A DNA stretch of 64,000 bases, from positions 62,001 to 126,000 of the forward strand of contig VWZS01010898.1 of NCBI GenBank assembly GCA_013397075.1, read 5' to 3'. Made by a program: the position numbers and the translations under genes. Position 1 is the stretch's first letter. Each line of letters starts with the position of its first letter. Shown in pieces: positions 56,803-64,000 of the stretch. The DNA is from Rhabdornis inornatus (lineage: Eukaryota; Chordata; Aves; Passeriformes; Rhabdornithidae). The notes under the pieces were generated by a model. It did not search any database and was not told the DNA's origin. It saw nothing but the letters and a program-made list of their open reading frames with translations.

Positions 56803-59800
56803 CAAATACTGTTGACATATTATACTGTCTAAACTCCCTTCTCTACCTAATCAAATCACCCAACTTTATCCATCAATTCCTTACTCAGAAGTAATTTTTT
56901 CTCACAGGCCTACCAAAATGCAACTACATTAACCAGCTCTATAAAGAAGAAAGATTAAATACAAGGTCACAGGTTCCAATGCCTATGGTCTGTCTGTTTT
57001 TCAAACAGCATATAGTGGAGATAGAGCAAACCTTCAGCACCAAATAGCATGTTTAAAATTAAAATAATTGCAGCATGATAATGAACAGTAAAGTTCTGCA
57101 TTAAGTCCTGTGTGGTGTAGGAGACAATTCTTCCAGAAATGCACTGCTCAAAAGAAGAGTATTAGTTTTACAAGGATTTGGTGTGGACATCTTTCTCAGA
57201 AATAGCAACATGTTTCACTGTGTAGGAACAGACCTAGCAGTGTAAATTGGCTCTTGTAAGTTTCAAAAAGGCTAAAGGGTATATGGGTTAAAAGATTTAT
57301 AAAAGGTTGAAAATTTTACGAAAGATACAAAAATAAAGAAAACTACTTCAAACTTTCTGATTTTTTTGAAGGGGTCAACTTCCAGTTAAACATACACTGC
57401 CTTTAACATCCTCTGGCTCAACATTCCGGTTTCAAATATGGTTTTGGTTACATATCCATATTTTTACATTATTTCTGTCTCTCCTGGAAATGGAATTGAT
57501 AAAATCCAAGAAAAGGACTTTTTTATTTTCTTTGTTTTTTTTCCCCCATGTATCTGTTTCTGAAGAAGAAGGTGGTAGCTAATTTTATGAAGCGAAAAGG
57601 GTTTCCAATAGCAGGAAAAAATCTTTCCTTCTCATCAGCACAGGCTGGACTCCTGCTGGCTAAGTGACATTATATATGCTTGTCAACCTCATTCCTCACA
57701 TTAGTGAAGTCCTTTTGCCTCATTTAGTTCTTTTCACCTGCCTCTTTCCTTCTCTGAGGCTGTGTCTAATACTATAAAATGTCAGAAATCTAACAAGTAA
57801 AGGATCATATTTTATATCATTAGGAAACATTAGATCTTTTTACATTTTAATCTATGATGGTAGCTGTTAAGTCCAATTTGAACATCACTGCCTCACTGAC
57901 TGGACTCCATCTATTTCCAAAGCAAATTTTAAGAATGCAAAACCTCTGTCAGATAGTTACAGAGAACAGAAAATTCTGGCAGTCTTCTGGCCAAGATTTT
58001 AATATTTTGATGTATGAAGCCTTCAATATAAGTAAAATATCTGGATTTAAAAATAAAATATCACTAGCACGTGGTCAGTATGCTCTCAAGGCCATTTGCC
58101 AGGCATGCAAATATCACACAAAGCTTACTTATTCTGCTCTTTGAACCACTACATTACCATTTGCTGACACTTTCCTTTCTAACACATGCTAAACACAAAT
58201 TTTATTACTGACACATATGTGGTGTAAGACATGAAATGTACATGGCAGACAGAAAATGACTGTATGTTTTGCCAAGTGGTTATGCATACACAAGAACATG
58301 CTGTGAGTGCATGCTATGCTGTACTGGGGTCTGCTACACTGTGTCACGTCCAGATTCTGATTCTGCTGACAAATTATACATGTTTTAAAGAAAAACCTAT
58401 AACATTCTCATTAATTCACAACACCTTTCATTCAAAATAAAAACTTTCATATGTGCAATGATCATTTTATAGATAATAATCTGTGTCCTTGTCTTGTTCC
58501 TCTACGCCAGTAAGAGCATTCTTACGAAGGAAAGTAAGCATTTGTGATGAAAGTGCTTGGCAACCATGCTGTAAGCTCTTTAAGGACTTGAGGATATTTC
58601 AGTCGGCAATAACAAGTCAGTTAATAGCCACAGCTATATCATGTGAAAGGAAGGCCTTAGTGCAAACAGAAGGAATGAAATGCATATTATAAAAATGCAA
58701 ACATGAGTGTAGAGCCAAAAGGGAGAAACTTTAGGTAGGACTTTTGATGATTCTCCAAGTGCTAGTAGAGGCCCTTTTTATGTAATATGAAGTAATTCTA
58801 GACCACACTTCTTAATGAGAAAGCATTGTTCTATCTAATCACAAATTGAGTGAAACCTACAGCATGTCAACCTACTGGAGTGACTTTGAAAATGATTAAC
58901 AGTCCTCAGATCAAATGTATTAGCTGAGTCGCTATATTGGCAATTACTCTAATCTAACCATCTGTGGAGCAGCAGGAATAAATATTTTATGACTTGTAAC
59001 TTCCAATGCACATTTTGTAGACAGATTTCTTTTATATTTCTAGTTCAAGGCACGACTGATGTGCCTATTGCATTACTCAGCAACATTCTGCCGAAATGGT
59101 AATGATGTAAATCTTAGCAAATGACCAGGCCATTCTACAGCACTTTGGAAAAATAGTTTGCTAGTGCTCAGAAATACTATAATTGGAGAATTTTCAATAG
59201 GTAATCTCTAGTAATTAGATGCTTCATTTATTTCCTTCCTCTGTTTATAGATTACATAATCTGTTTGATGACACATTAAGTTCTTATTCTGTACTGACCA
59301 CTAGTATATTAACAGGATGGGGGAAGAACAGACTAGCTGCGCTTTTGCATCTTGAGTGTTCATAAGATATCTACTGATTTTAAAACCAGTGACAATACTG
59401 GTGAAAATTGTTCTGCCTTTTTTTTTTTTTTTTCCAAACAGCTTATTTGGAAATATTTCTTTGCACCATTGTGACCCATTGGAAAGAAGGTCTAAGTATG
59501 CAATACTTAGGAAAAAACAGTTGTAAAGGGTACAAAAATATTACAATGTACTGAAGACTTCCCAGGCATCAGGGAAAGGAGAAAAAGGACAGAAGAAAGT
59601 AATTCTATTCCTTCTGAATAAAATTAGCATTGAAACACAACACTTCAGAATGACTTAAACCAAGGAATACTGTCAGTGAGATGAGACTGAGGGATGCACA
59701 AGAACTTTAGAAAAATAAAAATTAAATGCAAGGCCTACAATATCATGGCAGACTATCTCCTGAGGATGGATGCCTAATGACTTGTAGTTATTGTTAAAAA

Positions 59801-60184
59801 GATAATCAATTAGACTACATTATTTTAAACTGATTTTAGGTCTCAAAGACAGTAAGGACTTGTATGCTATTTAGGAAAATCAAGTCCAAACCTGAAAAAT
59901 CCCACATAAATTGCAATTTTTCTGTGTTCATTCTTAAAAAAGAATTCCAAGGTAAATTATGGCTGTTCAGAGTAAAACTTACATCTTTTGTTTTAATCAG
60001 ATAACCATATCCTTACGTCATGGACACAGGGTTACAGTGGGTGCCCACATGAATGTGAGGCACCAGCATGCTCTTGGTGCACATAAAGCACTCCAGGCAC
60101 TCAGGCTACATTAGAGCAGTGTGTCAAGTGCGGGGTTTTGTCCCATGCTCACTCTGTTCATCACTAGCAGGGCTGTAACTAAAG

Positions 60185-60420
60185 CACTATATTCAGGTTT
60201 GGGCTGTCAGTGAAGGATGAGAAACTGGGAAGCATCCAGAGGAAAGATGCTAAGGTCTGTAGTGGCCTACAGCACATGCCTAAGGAGGAGAGTTTGATAC
60301 AGCAGTGCTTGTTTAATCTTATGATAAAGGATTCTAAGGAGTTATCCTATACCTGTTCTACAACCATCTGCAGAGATGTTAAAAAGGTATCAGAGACATG
60401 TTTTTCTTGATAGAGTAATT
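60185..60420 (+). mobile_element. Decayed CR1 ORF2 C-terminal fragment
   Basis: The plus-strand frame VKDEKLGSIQRKDAKVCSGL, then QHMPKEESLIQQ, follows the CR1 pattern of KKD...LE..QRRATK..RGLEHL.YEERL. The upstream TTCAGGTTTGGGCT corresponds to the preceding tryptophan-rich stretch. It is very old, and the borders are uncertain. Confidence 0.5.
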
Positions 60421-63400
60421 TCCCTTTTCTGAAGGGAAGATGTCCAATAATAGCAGTCTGTGGGTTTCAGATAACACTCTGCTGATGGGGTTGGGGAAAG
60501 TTTCTAAACCTTTTGCTGGAGTCCTTATAGATGGTTGAATATTAATTATTGGAGGCTATTGGCTAAATAAAGCTACAGACAAACTTACTCAGCATAAGAG
60601 TAAGATGAGCATACTCATCTTACTCTTTGAGAAGAGACTCAGGCTGGGAGCCTTCAGAGGTCTGTTCCAGTCTATGTGTAGTCATTCTGCAGACAGCTGT
60701 GAACTGTCCTGTGTTCAAGGCAATGAGACAGAGTTTAGTCCCTTAAGCACTTCCAGAAGCAGTGAACTGGAAATCAGTAAACTGGCAGTGGTGGATTACA
60801 TCAGCCTGACGTGCTGTAGATCCCTTCCTGCCAAGGAATAGTGTAAGCAGAGCATCAGAGATGGAAAGACAACTGCCCTCCAATTACTGCATCTCCCTTT
60901 TGAGCCGGGGCATTTTACGATGTTAAAAATCTCTATACCCTTATCCTGAGAGTCTTCTGCTCATTAATACAATATTTTTGGAATAGGATGGACTCCATAT
61001 TAAAATGTAAAAACTTTTACATGAACTATTGAATTAACCATGTAATGCTATATAACTAAACTCTACGGCACAGATAGTTACAGAGGTATATTTGCTTCCT
61101 TCCAGTGTATATCTTCAAGTGATCTCTTTGCCTTGAAAATTCTGCAAAAAGTCCAGGACCCAAATATTTGTGTGAATGGGAAACCAGAAACATTTCTGAT
61201 AAGATCACTTTGAATATTTCCTTCTGATCTTGAAATACTTTCAGAAAAGTTCTTCTTGTTTTCAACACTTCATGCTACAAAATGATGCACTTTGAAACTC
61301 CAGGACTTTGAGACAACTTGAGGCTCACTCCAGGAGATGGTTGCTGTGCTGTGTCAAAATAGTCTTCCTATTTTGTAAAGTAAGAAAAGCCTGTGCTGAG
61401 CATTAAAGCATCAAATTGACCTCTATGTAATTGCACAACTGAATGACTCTGTGCTGGACCTGCAGGCTTAGGGCCACAAATGTCACCCTCTGCTTGTCTG
61501 AAAAGCAATTTTTTAGTTCCTGAATATCTGCTGAGGACAAAATAAGAGCAATACAAGTGGTAAAACATAAAAAGGTAGTGGAAAACATAATACTCAAAAT
61601 CTTTTCCCTAGTGTTCACAAGGGGCATAATTGGAGACTCTTCTTCTTCCTTCTATTATTATTCCTGTTTTTTACTTATTTTATAGTACACTTATTCAGAA
61701 AATTAGGTACTGCTGAATGACTGATAATGATGCCATATTAGGAACAAAAACAGCTGAGACTTTCAGAATTATCTGACATACTTAATGGCCCAATTTAGCC
61801 TTAAATTTTATAAAAGAGACTGCCACTGTCCTAATCTCTTTGAAGAGGATGCCATTTTCTGTGTCTTTAATATGTGGGAACAAGTGTAAAGCCTCCCTCT
61901 GTGAACAGTATGTGACCCTAAATATCCAGGAGAGCTATCACTGCACTGGAAAAAGACATAGCTAGAGCAAAGGAAAATAAATAAGAAGAAATGACAAGCC
62001 TAGTATGTAAAACTCAGGCAGGCTTAAAAATAAGAATAAAATCTACTTTCAGCACTATTGTTGAGGGGCAGGCTGTGAAATAAAAAGTTATCAATTGTTT
62101 ACTAGTTCCTAAATCTGTTCTGATTTTTAGAGCAGACTTTCTTTTTAGAGATTAACTAAAAATTGTACCTTTTCCTGACTCTCCTACAAAGAAATTTCTG
62201 ATGCTGTCAGTGTTTTCCCCCATTCCACATGTTTGCTACTGGAATACGGTAAGTAAAGACGTACATGCATGGCTGCACCGACTCCCATTTGGATAAAAAT
62301 CCCTTGGCAGCAATGCCCTGCCATGCACAGGATGGAGGATCTGCATTGCTCTGCTATAAACAAGGGTAAAAAAAGCATCAGAAACTGGCCATCTGTTTGG
62401 CTGACCCAACAAGGCAGGTGGTCTTTCTCATCCATATGCTCAACTTCCTAATAACTAGAGGGTGGGCAGGACTCAGCCGCCCTATTTTAAAGCAAAGAAA
62501 AACAAAACATTGCAGAAACATTCTGGATGTCACTGAACCAAGATGTACAAATCTTATTGCCAGCCTTCTTTTTGAACAATTTTTTCAAATTTCTATTTTG
62601 AGGAAGTGTTGTGAGATCCAAGTATCTTTGTGTTTATAAGAGAGGGAGGGAGTGGTTAAATGGTGGAGAGGCTCTGTCACAGAGGGAAGTGAAAAGCAGG
62701 ATGCTTACTTTTCTGTGTGGAGCATACTGCAGAAAGAAACCAGAGAAGAGAAATTCTTCATTTTTTGGTAGATGTTTGAAGAAGTCAGGCAAGCATTAGA
62801 CTTGAACCACCAAAGTCTGGAGTTTCATCCATCAGTCACTTTTTAAAAGATAAGCCTCTTGACTAAATCTGAATTAAGTTAAATCTCTCTAAAGAGATTT
62901 ATTTTTTAAGATAAGATTTTGCTACCAAAATGTTGTGCTGTAAACTGTAAAAGCTCACACTTTTCTTTTAAATGCCTTCAAAATAACTGCAATTTATGCC
63001 ATAATTTTATATATTTTCATGATATGCCATTTTCAAACGTGCCTTTTTGTTGCTGGTCAAACTAGGATTAGATTATACTATCTTCATCTGCTAAGGAAGC
63101 TCCCAGGCATGCACCCACTGCTTATGATGCACACATTTTGTGCATATCTACATAGCAGTCTCTGAGAAAAAACAATATAACTGTGATATCCAAAAAACAA
63201 TAAGCCTATAGTGAATGGAGCTCATGCAGTGGTGTTGAAGGCTTTAAGTGGCACATCATTTTAATTTAAGCACAGATTATATTCATCATACATAAAACTT
63301 CATTAAGCATGAAGAACATTCTAGTTTATGTTCACCCAATTGGGCCTGCCTGTAATTCCTTGTCATCTGATGACTGAAAGCTAAATGCTTTTCCTAGTCT

Positions 63401-64000
63401 CATTCCAGTTTCACATGCCTATGTTACAGAAAGTTTCACCATTCCTCAAAACTGCATGTTTAAAGAGAGCTATTAGCAGAAAGGCTACATATGATCGCTT
63501 TTGAAAAACGAGATCTATTTTCATTCCTAAAGAAATCTTATGGAGCTACAACATTGATGTTTGTTTCTGAGACCAAAAATAAAATTGAAATTAAGTTCCG
63601 ATCTTAAGATCCGATCTTGTGTACACTACATCAAACATCAAGTGTGGGTACACTACAGAAATAATAATATAAGATTGAGATATCATATTTTATTTTATCC
63701 ATGCAGAACTGCTTACTTACAAAACTATTTTATTCTTTTAGGTAGGAAAGTGGTACATGAAAAGAAAAAATATAACTTTGAGAGAAAAGTTGGGGCTCCA
63801 GTCTGGTTGTGATGCAATATCATCAGGAGTGCAAAAGATGAAATGGAAGGAGCACCTAACCTCATAACTCAGCCTCCGGTTTTGGCTAATGACAGCTGTC
63901 TAGAAGAAACTAATAAACACAGTGCAAAGGTATAGCAGCACTTCTGTGGAACACTACCACTGCCTATAAATATCAGTGCCTCTGCAACCTGCAAAACATT

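Noticed and set aside
62184..62435. 83-codon minus-strand frame with MDEKDHLPCW start
   Set aside because: Checked as a possible upstream TRPM3 exon; no TRPM similarity and no matching phase.

Overview
This window is intronic and exonic sequence from a vertebrate, almost certainly a bird and plausibly a songbird. Two things suggest this: many CR1 LINE fragments, several with typical avian 3' ends, and one long retroviral-type LTR. No prokaryotic or viral genome features are present. The sequence is AT-rich and nearly all non-coding.

One protein gene accounts for the whole window: TRPM3 (transient receptor potential melastatin 3), read on the minus strand. Six coding exons can be placed to the base. 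In transcript order they are 45833-46007, 32177-32300, 14227-14299, 7161-7261, 5223-5357 and 2545-2595. Every splice site is GT-AG and all phases join, giving one open frame of 659 nt (220 codons counting one base from the preceding exon). The protein segment is the cytosolic melastatin homology region, from the LSDAT/SLOG-like nucleotide-binding fold through the start of the ankyrin-like helices. The last exon, 51 bp, matches the short segment known as ICF ('indispensable for channel function'). TRPM3 is preferred over its paralogue TRPM1 because of diagnostic stretches such as [18 protein letters not shown] and IFIYGQQWP. The 5' exons lie beyond position 64000. The pore and C-terminal exons lie beyond position 1.

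The intron upstream of exon 45833-46007 holds the miR-204 hairpin (56707-56802, minus strand), a conserved microRNA processed from the TRPM3 transcript. The mature 5p sequence reads as miR-204 and not miR-211, the TRPM1-hosted paralogue, which independently confirms the gene identity.

The rest is intron. It contains CR1 remnants on both strands (15.8-17.7 kb, 35.9-37.5 kb, 41.3 kb, 44.3-45.7 kb, 46.6 kb, 60.2 kb). A 1.3-kb LTR of an endogenous retrovirus lies antisense to TRPM3 at 42.5-43.8 kb, followed by a primer-binding site matching tRNA-Gly(UCC). There are several microsatellites, some beside splice sites. Two places carry exact duplications bounded by N and look like unmerged contig overlaps: 25.2-26.7 kb, and 30.7-31.6 kb around a 548-base gap. 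No other protein gene, tRNA, rRNA or CRISPR array was found. I saw no new biological system. The most valuable content is the exactly placed TRPM3 exons, miR-204, the ICF exon and the LTR with its tRNA-Gly site.
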